Source: UBA1046 sp050945515
Lineage (GTDB): Bacteria; Bacillota; Clostridia; Saccharofermentanales; DTU023
Assembly (NCBI GenBank): GCA_050945515.1
Contig: JBMNTB010000011.1
Location: 1 to 59,481, forward strand
Direction of reading: 5' to 3'
Length of the DNA stretch: 59,481 nucleotides
The notes beneath the pieces were generated by a model. The model saw only the letters and a list, made by a program, of their open reading frames with translations, had not been told where the DNA came from and did no database searches. Both the position numbers and the translations under genes were made by a program. Positions 23,387-32,839 of the stretch are shown piece after piece (position 1 is the stretch's first letter; each line of letters starts with the position of its first letter).

Positions 23387-25018
23387 ATGCAACAAAAGAT
23401 ACGCTTTATGGCAGCTAATGGCTTGACCTGGCGGGCTGTTCTTCTGACCGCCCTGGGTTCCGCCCTGATTACTATCAGTTCCATGTATATCGCTCTGAAG
23501 ATGAGCGCCCTGCCCTGGCCTACCATTTTTGTGGCCATCGTCTCGATGTCTTTGCTGAAACTGGGGGGCAGAATTTCCCGGCGCACCGCAACTTTGAACG
23601 AGATAAATATTACCCAGACCGGCATGTCTTCCGGCGCCATGGTGGCTGGCGGCATTGCTTTCACAATCCCTGCCCTGTTCATTGCGGGGATCTATGAGCC
23701 ATATAATCCGGACACTATGCAGCTCTCAGACTGGCTGTGGCCGAAATTCTGGCCCGTGATGCTGGTTTCGCTGGCAGGAGTTATCGCCGGCACTTTCCTG
23801 TGTTGGGTCTATCGCAGGCGCAATATTGAAGAACTGGAGCTGGCCTATCCAATCGGAACGGCAGCTGCGGACACCCTGGAAGCAGGTGATGAAGGCGGCA
23901 GCAAAGGGTTGATGCTGCTCTTATCTTTGGTTTTCTCTTCTATCTTTACCGTGATTCGGGACGTCGGACATTGGGTCAAAGAACTCTACAGTGGCGCTAT
24001 CGGCTTTTTCCCGGTTGCGATTTATATGTCGCCTTTGGCCATGGCCACCGGCTATATTATCGGCTTCATCCCGGCCTGTTACTGGTTCGTCGGTGCCCTG
24101 GTAGGGCTGGTAATGCAGCAGGCTGGTGTCTCAGAGATGATTATTACTGCCGCCGTCGGACTGATGGTCGGTGCCGGTATTGGTATTGTAGTCAGCTTTA
24201 TCAGCACCAATATTGCTGCGGCCAGGAAGCACAAAACTAAGCAGGCAGATGGCAAACACAAATCACAACCCCGCCGCAGAGTCTCTTATATCTTGATCGG
24301 CGCTGCTCTCAGCTTTGTCTTCACGATTATTGCCGGTTTCTCGGTACCGGTCGCCCTTCTGGCTATGATCGGAGTAGTCTTTGCTACCGCCATGTCATCA
24401 GTGATTACCGGTCAAACCGGGATCAATCCCATGGAGATCTTCGGCATTATTATCTTGCTCTCAATCCGCCTTTTGGTCGCTGTCAGCCATGAACAGGCCA
24501 TCTTGATTGCCTGCTTAGTGGCAGTCGCCTGCGGTTATGCCGGCGATGCCATGAACGATTATAAAACAGGCCATATCCTAAGCTCCGATCCCCAAGCGCA
24601 ATTTGTCACGCAGCTATTGGGGGGTCTGGCCGGAGTACTGGTTGCTGTGCCGACTTTCTTCCTCATTATCGCGCAGTACGGCAGCGTCGGTGCTGAGACT
24701 GGTCTTCCCGCAGCGCAGGCGCATAGTGTGTCGGCCATGGTGAGTGGTATCGGTGATCCCCTGATCTTTACAGCCGCCCTGCTGGTCGGCCTGATTCTGT
24801 TCCTGCTGAAGATACCCTCTATGATCATCGGTATCGGCATGATCCTCGGGCTGGGCATGTCCACTTCGATTTTCCTGGGCGGCGTTATTTGTTATCTGGT
24901 CACCGGATTCAAATCGGATCGGCTCACTGTCAAGGGCAATATTATTGCCGCCGGTCTGTTGGGCGGCGAAGGCATCACCTCCACGGTGATAGCCATGATT
25001 ACTATGTTCCAAGACTAG
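23387..25018 (+). CDS. OPT-family transporter
   Basis: 543 residues with about fourteen membrane helices. OPT proteins import short peptides or metal-chelate complexes in symport with protons. Recognised by NEINITQTGMSSGAMVAGGI after the first helices, the repeated Gly-rich helices, YPIGTAAADTLEAGDEG, and the C-terminal GIGMILGLGMSTSIFLGG. GGGAGATG precedes the ATG. It is divergent from the cysteine-rich ArsD-like gene, with 120 bp between them, which allows shared control (inference). Substrate unknown. Confidence 0.85.
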   Translation: MQQKIRFMAANGLTWRAVLLTALGSALITISSMYIALKMSALPWPTIFVAIVSMSLLKLGGRISRRTATLNEINITQTGMSSGAMVAGGIAFTIPALFIAGIYEPYNPDTMQLSDWLWPKFWPVMLVSLAGVIAGTFLCWVYRRRNIEELELAYPIGTAAADTLEAGDEGGSKGLMLLLSLVFSSIFTVIRDVGHWVKELYSGAIGFFPVAIYMSPLAMATGYIIGFIPACYWFVGALVGLVMQQAGVSEMIITAAVGLMVGAGIGIVVSFISTNIAAARKHKTKQADGKHKSQPRRRVSYILIGAALSFVFTIIAGFSVPVALLAMIGVVFATAMSSVITGQTGINPMEIFGIIILLSIRLLVAVSHEQAILIACLVAVACGYAGDAMNDYKTGHILSSDPQAQFVTQLLGGLAGVLVAVPTFFLIIAQYGSVGAETGLPAAQAHSVSAMVSGIGDPLIFTAALLVGLILFLLKIPSMIIGIGMILGLGMSTSIFLGGVICYLVTGFKSDRLTVKGNIIAAGLLGGEGITSTVIAMITMFQD

Positions 25019-25167
25019 TAGCCGGGTATATTTTCAGGATTATGATGAAAACCGCCGGACTAACACCTGTCCTGTAATATCCCCGCCCTGCCCTAAGTGC
25101 ACCGCTTGCCTGGCAATAGTCTTCGTATAATTGATACTTTGACGAAAACGCTGCCAAATCGGTTCGG

Positions 25168-25572
25168 CTACTCCAGTTGTTCAGGCCCGAAGGAAAAGGG
25201 CAGGATAGCTTCCATCGAAAGTTCGATATGGCTGCCGTCCGGTTTCAGGGCCAGAAGGACAAAGTCGGGGGCGGCAAATTCCCTGATCACCTGTCGGCAG
25301 ATGCCGCAAGGTCTGGCGAAATCGTCATCATCTGTGATCACAGCCAGCATCTTGATGCGACGTGCTCCTGCGGCTACGGCGCCAAAGATAGCTGTCCGTT
25401 CGGCACAGTTGGCAGCTCCATAGCTGGCGTTCTCGATATTGCAACCGCTGAAAATTCGTCCCTGCTCATCCAGTACCGCTGCCCCCACCCGGAATTGGGA
25501 ATAGGGCACATAAGCCATCTCTTGGGCGGCAAAAGCGCCGTCAATCAATTGTTGTTTCAGATCTTTATTCAC
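25168..25572 (-). CDS. cdd: Cytidine deaminase
   Basis: 134-residue, tetrameric zinc enzyme that deaminates cytidine/deoxycytidine to uridine in pyrimidine salvage. Motifs: YVPYSQFRVGAAV, then GCNIENASYGAANCAER with the zinc Cys and catalytic Glu, and PCGICRQVI with two further zinc cysteines. An ATG reading exists at 25644, but the GTG at 25572 follows GAGGTGAT at ideal spacing and gives the standard N-terminus (VNKDLKQQL) and length. It stands alone and is convergent with the OPT gene. Confidence 0.94.
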   Translation of the reverse strand: MNKDLKQQLIDGAFAAQEMAYVPYSQFRVGAAVLDEQGRIFSGCNIENASYGAANCAERTAIFGAVAAGARRIKMLAVITDDDDFARPCGICRQVIREFAAPDFVLLALKPDGSHIELSMEAILPFSFGPEQLE

Positions 25573-25698
25573 TATTAATATCACCTCAACTATTTGTGCG
25601 GGCAATTTTCTGCTGTCGAATACATTCGCGCTTAACAGTTTCACAGTTTTTCAGCATCTCACGCCATCACCCGGCATGTTCAAGCTGAGCTAATTATA

Positions 25699-25729
25699 AC
25701 AGCCGCCTGCAGATTGTGCAGACGGCTGT
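25699..25729 (-). terminator. Hairpin downstream of gap
   Basis: ACAGCCG..CTGCA and its complement form a bulged stem 30 bp after the gap stop. The T run is poor (TTATAATT), so it may protect the 3' end as well as terminate. Confidence 0.5.
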
Positions 25730-25758
25730 GTGGTCAATCAGATCAGGGGGAATCGAGA

Positions 25759-26832
25759 TCATTTCCCGTCTTTTTCCGCCATATAGAGCAGGAGGTCAAT
25801 ACAACGGTTACTGTAGCCCCATTCATTATCATACCAGCTGACCAGCTTGAAGAAATTGGTGGCTCCGGGCAGATTATTCTGCAGGGTGGCCGCCGAATCA
25901 TAGACGGATGAGCTGGCATCGTGGATGATATCTGTCGAAACCAGCATATCCTTGGAATAAACCAGGATACCTTTCAAATAGGTCTCGGAAGCTTTCTTCA
26001 TCAGGGCATCAATCTCTTCAATCGAAGTTTCTTTCTCCGTCAGCACTGTCAGATCGACAACGGAACCTGTAATAGTCGGCACTCGGAAGGACATACCGGT
26101 CATAATGCCATTGACTGCCGGCAGTACTTCGCCTACCGCTTTGGCTGCCCCTGTGGTTGAAGGAATAATATTCTGTGCTGCAGCACGGCCCAGACGCCAG
26201 TTCTTCTTATCCGGTCCATCAACAACTTTCTGTGTAGCTGTATAGGCATGGATGGTCGTCATTAGTCCTTTCTTAATGCCGATGCCCTCTTTAAGCAGCA
26301 CATGGACTACCGGGGCCAGGCAATTGGTGGTACAGGAGGCATTGGATACGACATCGTGTTCTTTCGTATCATACTCCTCCTCATTGACACCGAAGACAAT
26401 AGTTTTAACTCCGCCTTTGCCGGGTGCTGAGAGAATAACTTTTTTGGCACCTGCGGCCAGATGGCCTGAGGCTGCATCCTTATTGTTAAAAGCGCCTGTG
26501 CACTCCAGCACATACTCGACACCGAGTTCAGCCCAAGGCAGGTCTTTCGGCTCTTTGGCCGCCGGAACACATTTGGTCTCATATTTGCCGTCAATGATCA
26601 GGATATCCTCTTCCTCGAGATCAGGTTGCGATTTTCTGGTCGTAACTTCATTAGCAAATCTTCCCTGTGCCGAGTCATACTTGAGAAGATATGCGAAGTA
26701 ATCCGCATCAGTCATCATGTCTGCTACTGCAACGATCTCAATCTGATCCTCCAGTAGTCCCTGCTCGACAATGGAACGGTAGATCAGACGGCCAATGCGG
26801 CCAAAACCGTTAATTGCAACTTTAATTGCCAT
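25759..26832 (-). CDS. gap: Glyceraldehyde-3-phosphate dehydrogenase, type I
   Basis: Glycolytic enzyme oxidising glyceraldehyde 3-phosphate to 1,3-bisphosphoglycerate with NAD+. 357 residues, slightly longer than the usual 335. The Rossmann motif INGFGRIGRLIYRS opens the protein, the active-site segment is SNASCTTNCLAP, and WYDNEWGYSNR lies near the end. The acidic residue after the third strand (AVADMMTDADY) is the usual Asp-type NAD preference. GAAAGGAC precedes the ATG. It is a single gene with its own leader, which carries a perfect 16-bp palindrome (26877-26892). Confidence 0.96.
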   Translation of the reverse strand: MAIKVAINGFGRIGRLIYRSIVEQGLLEDQIEIVAVADMMTDADYFAYLLKYDSAQGRFANEVTTRKSQPDLEEEDILIIDGKYETKCVPAAKEPKDLPWAELGVEYVLECTGAFNNKDAASGHLAAGAKKVILSAPGKGGVKTIVFGVNEEEYDTKEHDVVSNASCTTNCLAPVVHVLLKEGIGIKKGLMTTIHAYTATQKVVDGPDKKNWRLGRAAAQNIIPSTTGAAKAVGEVLPAVNGIMTGMSFRVPTITGSVVDLTVLTEKETSIEEIDALMKKASETYLKGILVYSKDMLVSTDIIHDASSSVYDSAATLQNNLPGATNFFKLVSWYDNEWGYSNRCIDLLLYMAEKDGK

Positions 26833-26876
26833 ATTTTATTTATCCGTCCTTTCTTTTATTTGTTTCTTAAGCATTA

Positions 26877-26892
26877 AGCAAGAATTCTTGCT
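26877..26892 (-). promoter_or_regulatory. Perfect 16-bp palindrome in the gap leader
   Basis: AGCAAGAATTCTTGCT is its own reverse complement and lies 45-60 bp before gap. A TATAAC -10-like box (26903-26898) is a few bases upstream, which puts the palindrome at the transcript start. It could be an operator for a glycolytic repressor or a 5' stabilising hairpin. Confidence 0.5.
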
Positions 26893-26969
26893 CCGTTATA
26901 GTTTATCACTATCAGAGCAAAAATAGTAAAAAGCAGCCCTTACTCGAAGAGCAGTTTCTACAGCTTGGC

Positions 26970-28418
26970 CTAAGCTTTGACTTTCGGTTTTCTGGCTGCC
27001 AGAGTTTCGTCCGGTCTGGCGATCGGCGTATAGTGAGGAGCTGTTTTGAGCAGCTCGGGATTGGTCATGGCTTCCTCGGCAATTGTGAGGAAAGCATCCG
27101 CCAGAGCATCCAGATCCTGACGCGATTCAGTCTCCGTCGGTTCTACCATCATGGCCTCCGGCACTATCAGTGGGAAATATACTGTCGGCGGGTGGAAACC
27201 GTAATCAATCAGACGTTTCGCAATATCCAGAGTCGTGCAGCCGCAGTTTTGCTTCTGTCGCTCGCCGGTGATGACAAATTCATGCATCGGACTCAGCTCG
27301 GAGGCAATATCATAGGCCCGGCGCACCTTGGCCAGGACATAATTGGCATTGGCTACCGCCCCCTCGGACACTTCCCTCAGCCCGTCCGCACCATTGGCCA
27401 GAATATAGGCATAGGCCCGGACCATAACAGCGAAAGAACCGGTGAAAGCGCGCACTTTGCCGATAGATTTTGGCCTGTCATAGTTCAGGCTGAATTTATC
27501 ACCTTGTTTTTCGACTACCGGTTTTGGCAGATAGGGTGCCAGGAAAGATTTGCAGCCTACAGGTCCTGCGCCGGGACCGCCTCCGCCATGCGGTGTCGAG
27601 AATGTCTTGTGTAAATTCAGATGCACCAGGTCAAAGCCCATATCGCCGGGGCGGGTCTGCATTAAGATAGCATTGGCATTAGCGCCGTCATAATATACCA
27701 GACCGCCACAATCATGAACCAATTTCGTTATTTCGAGCACTTCAGTCTCAAATAGGCCCAGAGTATTGGGATTGGTCAGCATCAAGCCGGCCACTTCATC
27801 AGACATCAGCTCACGCAGAGCATTGAGATCAACTAGACCTTCGTCCGTCGAGGCAACTTCGCGCACCTGATAGCCTACCATAGCCGCTGACGCCGGATTG
27901 GTACCATGTGCCGAGTCGGGCACGAGAATGATTTTGCGTTTGCTATCGCCTCTGTCTTCATGATAGGCCTTGATCATCAACAGGCCTGTATGTTCACCAT
28001 GGGCGCCTGCCGAGGGCTGGAAAGTAAAATGATCCATGCCGAGAATATCACAGAGTTTTTGCTCCAAATTATAGAACAGCTCCAGATTTCCCTGCACTGT
28101 CTGAACCGGCTGTAGCGGATGAGTAAGAGCAAAACCGTCCAGTGCCGCCATATCTTCATTGATCTTGGGATTATATTTCATGGTGCAGGAGCCTAAAGGA
28201 TAGGTTCCCGTCTCAACACCATAATTCAGACTGGAAAGATTTGTATAATGGCGAACCACAGTAACCTCATCCAGATCAGGAATATCCGGCAGATCAGTGC
28301 TGTAATTATCGCCATAGAAAGATGCCAGATCAGGCCTGTCAAATTCCAAAGGGGCGATCAGACGATTAGTCTTCGTCTTCGTCGTATAATCAAAAATCAA
28401 TTTCAAATCTTTTTTCAT
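26970..28418 (-). CDS. gcvPB: Glycine decarboxylase (P protein), subunit 2
   Basis: PLP-binding half of the split P protein, which decarboxylates glycine and passes the aminomethyl group to lipoyl-GcvH. 482 residues. PLP lysine in LHLNLHKTFSTPHGGGGPG; GSCTMKYNPK near 77 and PSAGAHGEHTGLLMI near 135 are family signatures. It overlaps gcvPA by 4 bp, the usual coupling of the two halves. The C-terminus carries a short basic tail (AARKPKVKA). Confidence 0.96.
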   Translation of the reverse strand: MKKDLKLIFDYTTKTKTNRLIAPLEFDRPDLASFYGDNYSTDLPDIPDLDEVTVVRHYTNLSSLNYGVETGTYPLGSCTMKYNPKINEDMAALDGFALTHPLQPVQTVQGNLELFYNLEQKLCDILGMDHFTFQPSAGAHGEHTGLLMIKAYHEDRGDSKRKIILVPDSAHGTNPASAAMVGYQVREVASTDEGLVDLNALRELMSDEVAGLMLTNPNTLGLFETEVLEITKLVHDCGGLVYYDGANANAILMQTRPGDMGFDLVHLNLHKTFSTPHGGGGPGAGPVGCKSFLAPYLPKPVVEKQGDKFSLNYDRPKSIGKVRAFTGSFAVMVRAYAYILANGADGLREVSEGAVANANYVLAKVRRAYDIASELSPMHEFVITGERQKQNCGCTTLDIAKRLIDYGFHPPTVYFPLIVPEAMMVEPTETESRQDLDALADAFLTIAEEAMTNPELLKTAPHYTPIARPDETLAARKPKVKA

Positions 28419-29761
28419 TGGCTCACCCCCCGACCGGCAATCTCAACTACGGCAGCAACCAAGCGATCAAGCTGATCCTTGGTTTTCTTCTCCGTGACTG
28501 CCAGCAGCCAGACCTTTTCCGGCAGCACCAGACCGCCGAGAATCCCATAGTTCAAGAGTTGGCGGTTCAGATCCGTCAGATCCAGATCGCCCACCGGTTG
28601 TAGGGCGAATTCCCGGAAATAGGGGGAATTATAGAGAGGTCTGAAAAGGCCGGTTGCCACCAGTCGATCATGTAGATAAATCGCTTTGGCCGCGGATTGT
28701 TCCGCTACTTCGCGCAGTCCTGATCTACCTTGCAAGGCCAGATAGATTGTCGCTGCTGTCGCCAATAAGGCCTGATTCGAGCAGATATTGGATGTAGCTT
28801 TCTCTCTCCTGATATGCTGCTCCCTGGCTTGCAGAGTCAGCACATAGGCGCTCTTACCTGCCGCATCAACCGTTTCACCGGCAATACGCCCCGGCATCTG
28901 GCGCATCAATTTTTGCTTCACAGCCAGATAGCCGAGAGCCGGGCCGCCAAAACTCTGTGCGACACCGAGCGCCTGTGCTTCTCCACTGGCAATATCGATA
29001 CCCAGATCACCGGGCCGCTTGAGCAGCGCCAAACTGATCGGATCGCAAGAAGCAGCGGCCAGTGCACCGACAGCATGTGCTGCCTCGGCAAATACCGCCA
29101 AATCTTCGACTACACCATAGAAATTGGGACTCTGGATTAGAAAGGCGGCATAGTCACCCGATGTAGGCATATCCGCGGTTTTCCCATCTGCAGCTACCGT
29201 TCCGACTTCAACCGTAAAACCTGAAGGCAAGAGATAAGTCTTGATAGTCTCGATATATTCCGGATTCAATCCGCCTGAGATCCAGACCTTGTCACGGCGC
29301 GTCGCTCTCATAGCCAGGAGCATTGCTTCCGCCGCGGCAGAAGCACCGTCATACATTGAGGAATTGGAGACATCAAGTCCTGTCAGGCGGCAGATATAAC
29401 TTTGCCATTCAAAGATCGCCCGCAAAGTCCCTTGCGAGATTTCCGCCTGATAAGGTGTATAGGCAGTCAGAAATTCTTGTCTTTGTATCAGATGAGAGAT
29501 AGCAGCAGGAGCAAAGTGATCATAGATGCCCGCGCCCAGATAACTGTCATAATCCGCTGTGGAAATATTATTGGCGGCCAGAGCACTGATTTCTCGTCTG
29601 ATCTCCATTTCTGAGAGGCCATGCCGAGCCAGATGGGCAAAATCAGTCTTTTGCAAGCGGATCTCCTCGGGAATAGTCGCAAATAGATCCGCGATCTCGA
29701 TCCCGACCTCAGCCAGCATCTCCGTCCTTTGTTCCCGGTCGATGGGTAGATACCCTTTCAT
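28415..29761 (-). CDS. gcvPA: Glycine decarboxylase (P protein), subunit 1
   Basis: N-terminal half of the split P protein, 448 residues, forming the heterodimer with GcvPB. Signatures: the FLGAGIYDHF-like YLGAGIYDHFAPAAI near 96, TPYQAEISQGTLRAIFEWQ, and SMYDGASAAAEAMLMA-like stretch near 138-150. Starts directly at the gcvH stop (shared base at 29761) and ends inside gcvPB, so the three are translationally coupled. Confidence 0.95.
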   Translation of the reverse strand: MKGYLPIDREQRTEMLAEVGIEIADLFATIPEEIRLQKTDFAHLARHGLSEMEIRREISALAANNISTADYDSYLGAGIYDHFAPAAISHLIQRQEFLTAYTPYQAEISQGTLRAIFEWQSYICRLTGLDVSNSSMYDGASAAAEAMLLAMRATRRDKVWISGGLNPEYIETIKTYLLPSGFTVEVGTVAADGKTADMPTSGDYAAFLIQSPNFYGVVEDLAVFAEAAHAVGALAAASCDPISLALLKRPGDLGIDIASGEAQALGVAQSFGGPALGYLAVKQKLMRQMPGRIAGETVDAAGKSAYVLTLQAREQHIRREKATSNICSNQALLATAATIYLALQGRSGLREVAEQSAAKAIYLHDRLVATGLFRPLYNSPYFREFALQPVGDLDLTDLNRQLLNYGILGGLVLPEKVWLLAVTEKKTKDQLDRLVAAVVEIAGRGVSQ

Positions 29762-30147
29762 TAGTCGTTCTCCTCAACCAAGGCCTGATAAGCCTTGGCA
29801 TCCATCAGTTGCTCCAGCTCTGCAGGATCATCCAGCTCAATCTTGACAAACCAGCTGCCATAAGGATCCTCATTAATCAGCTCGGATTCCTCTTCCAGCT
29901 GTTCATTTTTGGCGATTATCCTGCCGGCTGCGGGGGCATAGACATCCGAAGCCATCTTGACAGATTCAACACTCCCGATCACATCACCCGCTTCTACTTC
30001 GGTGTCGATATCTTCAGCTTCTGCGTAAACAATATCGCCCAGCTGCTCCTGAGCAAAATCTGTAATTCCGACCACAGCCGTATTATCCTCGACTCTGACC
30101 CATTCATGATCTTCTGTGTAATAAAGATCTTTCTCTACTTTAGTCAT
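29761..30147 (-). CDS. gcvH: Glycine cleavage system H protein
   Basis: 128-residue lipoyl carrier that shuttles the aminomethyl group between P, T and L proteins. Opens YYTEDHEWVRVE; the lipoylated lysine is K64 in ESVKMAS; DPYGSWFVKIEL closes the fold. ATG 30147 follows TTGGAGG; the in-frame start at 30159 has no such site. Confidence 0.96.
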   Translation of the reverse strand: MTKVEKDLYYTEDHEWVRVEDNTAVVGITDFAQEQLGDIVYAEAEDIDTEVEAGDVIGSVESVKMASDVYAPAAGRIIAKNEQLEEESELINEDPYGSWFVKIELDDPAELEQLMDAKAYQALVEEND

Positions 30148-30194
30148 CTTAACCTCCAATTATTAATTTAGCGCCTTGCGCCGGACGGCAAATT

Positions 30195-31292
30195 CTATTC
30201 AGGCAGGAATTTGTCCACTATCTTGAACGGAACCTGCTTGCCCCTGATTTCTACTATAAGCTCCGGTCCCAGGACCAGATTATCTATAACTAAAGCATTG
30301 GCAATCCCTCTCCCCAAAGTCGGCGAGAAACCGCCGGATGTTATATAACCCACTTCCAGATCAGCTTGGAAAACCGGATAACCGTCCCGGGGAATCTGCT
30401 TGCCCGGATTGATAAGTCTGACCAACTTCCGCGTCTTTTGCATTTTATCGCCTTGAAATTCGCGATCAAAGTTGACAAAGAAATCTAAGCCGGCATCCAA
30501 CGGATTGATCGTCTCCGACATCTCATGTCCGTACAAAGGCAGGCAGGCCTCAAATCTTAAGGCATCGCGGGCTCCCAAGCCGCAGGGTGTGCAACCGGCA
30601 CTGACCAGAGCATCCCACAGTTCCCAAATAACTGTGTCCTGTCCATAGATCTCAAAACCGTCTTCGCCTGTATAGCCGGTCCGTGAAATTATCGTGGCCG
30701 TCTCATGTTGTCCACTGTCCGGCAGCAGACAGCGGAAACGCTTGAGCACGCTTATCGCCTCGGCGGTCTCAGCATCCGACTGCAGTATTTCCGAGACTGT
30801 CTGCATATAGTTTTTGCTCTCCGGCCCCTGAATGGCAATCTGTGCATAACGATCTGAGTGATCCTCAATCCCTACGGCATCAGCTGCCAGATTATTCTCT
30901 GCCCTGAAGAGATTAAGGCTGTCAGCCAGATGCAACAGATCCTTGTCTTTATTGGCAGCATTTACGACTAGCAGATAGCCGCTATCAGCCGGGTAAACCA
31001 GCAGATCATCGACAACTCCCCCGTCGTTATAACACATGATGGCATAAGTGATCTGATCCGGCGCCTTGTCTGTCACACGTCTGGTCAAGAGCCAATCCAG
31101 GAAGCTCCCTGCCTGACCGCCGGTCACCAATATTTCGCCCATATGGGAAACATCAAAAAGGCCGCACTTCTGGCGGACAGCTGCAGTTTCAGGGACAATG
31201 CCCTCATACTGGACCGGCATCTCCCAACCGGCGTAATCGACCATTCTGGCTCCCAGTTTTCTATGTCTGTCATTGAGTGGAGTTTTCTTCAT
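30195..31292 (-). CDS. gcvT: Glycine cleavage system T protein (aminomethyltransferase)
   Basis: Transfers the methylene group from lipoyl-GcvH to tetrahydrofolate and releases ammonia. 365 residues, normal length. Motifs: PLNDRHRKLGARMVDYAGWEMPVQY at the start, LFDVSHMGEI, IQGPESKNYM, SRTGYTGEDGFEIY (folate-site region) and GGFSPTLGRGIANALV. I chose ATG 31292 behind GAGGACGG over the upstream start at 31349. First gene of gcvT-gcvH-gcvPA-gcvPB. No dihydrolipoamide dehydrogenase gene is in the window. I looked for a glycine riboswitch upstream and did not see one. Confidence 0.96.
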   Translation of the reverse strand: MKKTPLNDRHRKLGARMVDYAGWEMPVQYEGIVPETAAVRQKCGLFDVSHMGEILVTGGQAGSFLDWLLTRRVTDKAPDQITYAIMCYNDGGVVDDLLVYPADSGYLLVVNAANKDKDLLHLADSLNLFRAENNLAADAVGIEDHSDRYAQIAIQGPESKNYMQTVSEILQSDAETAEAISVLKRFRCLLPDSGQHETATIISRTGYTGEDGFEIYGQDTVIWELWDALVSAGCTPCGLGARDALRFEACLPLYGHEMSETINPLDAGLDFFVNFDREFQGDKMQKTRKLVRLINPGKQIPRDGYPVFQADLEVGYITSGGFSPTLGRGIANALVIDNLVLGPELIVEIRGKQVPFKIVDKFLPE

Positions 31293-31373
31293 ATCTTTAC
31301 CGTCCTCTTCCGAAAATAATATCAAAGTACCTAAGAAAATTTCAGTCATACTGACTAAATAAAATATGTTTCA

Positions 31374-31382
31374 ATTCTAGCA
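31374..31382 (-). promoter_or_regulatory. Extended -10 promoter candidate for the gcv operon
   Basis: TGCTAGAAT (31382-31374) is an extended -10 about 80 bp before gcvT. The -35 region is poor (TGGAGT at 17 bp). Confidence 0.45.
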
Positions 31383-31474
31383 TGTTTGAAAACCCTACTC
31401 CAGCTTATACTCGAAGCTACAAGTTTTTGTAACACGCTTAACCATACGATCCTGCATTCGAGCCCAAGTAAGTA

Positions 31475-31480
31475 TATAAT
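31475..31480 (+). promoter_or_regulatory. -10 element of apt
   Basis: A perfect TATAAT lies 33 bp before the apt start codon, in the divergent gcvT-apt region; the -35 is weak. Confidence 0.45.
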
Positions 31481-31513
31481 ATGCTGGATATGAATTAGAG
31501 CTGGGAGGCTTTT

Positions 31514-32029
31514 ATGCTTGACCTGAAGGAACATTTACGACATGTGCCCGACTTTCCAAAAGAAGGCATCGACTTTATTGACATTACCACCATTCTGAAA
31601 GATCCCGAATTATTCGGCGAAGCCATACGACAAATGCTGGATGCAGTAGCGGACTTGGATTTCAATCTGATTGTCGGAATTGAATCGCGCGGCTTCATCA
31701 TGGGGGCACCTTTGGCCTGCGCTGCCGGAGTCGGCTTCGTACCCGTGCGCAAGGCGGGCAAGCTGCCGGCCGCAACGGTTTCCGTCACTTATGATTTGGA
31801 ATATGGCTCCGATACCTTGGAAATACACCGGGATGCGATTAACCCGGGAGCTAAAGTTCTGATCGTTGACGATCTCCTGGCTACCGGCGGAACGGCTAAA
31901 GCCAATATAGAATTGGTAGAAAAGCTGGGCGGCGAAGTAGTCGGCCTACTGTTCTTTATCGAATTAGATTTTCTACAGGGCCGGGAGGAATTGAGCGATT
32001 ATCCTCTCTTCACTATCGTAACAATTTAA
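31514..32029 (+). CDS. apt: Adenine phosphoribosyltransferase
   Basis: 171-residue salvage enzyme making AMP from adenine and PRPP. Motifs: HVPDFPKEGIDFIDITTIL at the start, VGIESRGFIMGAPLA, and the PRPP loop VLIVDDLLATGGTAKA. GGGAGG precedes the ATG. It is the only plus-strand gene in a long minus-strand run. Its stop overlaps the stop of thiN tail to tail (TTAA), so the two transcripts must run into each other. Confidence 0.96.
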   Translation: MLDLKEHLRHVPDFPKEGIDFIDITTILKDPELFGEAIRQMLDAVADLDFNLIVGIESRGFIMGAPLACAAGVGFVPVRKAGKLPAATVSVTYDLEYGSDTLEIHRDAINPGAKVLIVDDLLATGGTAKANIELVEKLGGEVVGLLFFIELDFLQGREELSDYPLFTIVTI

Positions 32030-32829
32030 TCTTCTCCGGTCACAATGACCATAAGACTGCCGGACTCCAGCTCGAGACCAAAATCGACCTGGTGAGGACT
32101 GAGTCCGCGGTTACTCAGACCGAGGCTGGTTCCTCTTGGTAAAGAATAGTTCTCTACCGGGAATTGTGCTGACTGATAAGTGATGCCGGTAACCAATTCA
32201 CTAAGAGCTATGCTGGAAAACAGCCATTTTTGTTCAGGGCTGGGCTTTCCCGGCCACAGAATCCGTACTCTATCCCTGCCGAACAGAGGTACAAACAGAC
32301 TGATCCCGTCGCTTAAGAGCACCGGGATGCCTCTTTCCGTCAGCACTCTGGCCAGGCCGAGATTCGCCAGCAGATGATCCGGTCTGGAACCGGTACAACC
32401 CAGAAAAAGCAGTTCCAAATCATCCCTGAGCCGGCTTTTTGTCCATAACTCCCCGGCAATCAAGGAGAGCTCGATCGTCGTATCCGTTGCCGCAGCTGAT
32501 TCCTTTCCCTTACACCCTGCCCTATCAGATAGCAGCAAATAGGCAGCCAACTCAGAATCAGCTTCATCTTTGTCCTCGGCAAACTGATAAAGCGGGATCT
32601 TTCTTTCCTTTAACCATAGTAGATCATCTGCAGCTATCGAGTCAAAATCTCCTACCGCTATATCCGGCTCTAATTGCCACAGCCTGGCATGCGCCGCACC
32701 ACTGTCGGCAACAGCTAATAGATCACAGCTGGCGAGTAAGGCAGCGCTTTCTGCAGTATCATGCAGATCGCCGCCTAGCAAAATGCCGGCGCGGTACGGC
32801 TTTCTTTTCTCCCAGGGCAGTGTAATCAA
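32026..32829 (-). CDS. thiN: Thiamine pyrophosphokinase
   Basis: Makes thiamine diphosphate from thiamine and ATP. About 267 residues. Motifs: GILLGGDL near the start, ADSGAAHARL, the metal site AVGDFDSI, and GCTGSRPDHLLANL. The first ATG (32916) lies 77 bp inside rpe and has no well spaced ribosome site. TTG at 32829 is preceded by GAGGTG, which overlaps the rpe stop, and gives a typical N-terminus, so I prefer it. It is the last gene of the long rpsB-to-thiN run, as often found after rpe in Firmicutes. Confidence 0.88.
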   Translation of the reverse strand: MITLPWEKRKPYRAGILLGGDLHDTAESAALLASCDLLAVADSGAAHARLWQLEPDIAVGDFDSIAADDLLWLKERKIPLYQFAEDKDEADSELAAYLLLSDRAGCKGKESAAATDTTIELSLIAGELWTKSRLRDDLELLFLGCTGSRPDHLLANLGLARVLTERGIPVLLSDGISLFVPLFGRDRVRILWPGKPSPEQKWLFSSIALSELVTGITYQSAQFPVENYSLPRGTSLGLSNRGLSPHQVDFGLELESGSLMVIVTGED

Positions 32830-32839
32830 GGACCCCACC

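Noticed and set aside
31293..31480. Glycine riboswitch before gcvT
   Set aside because: Searched by eye for the paired aptamer cores and found none; the gap is AT-rich and short.
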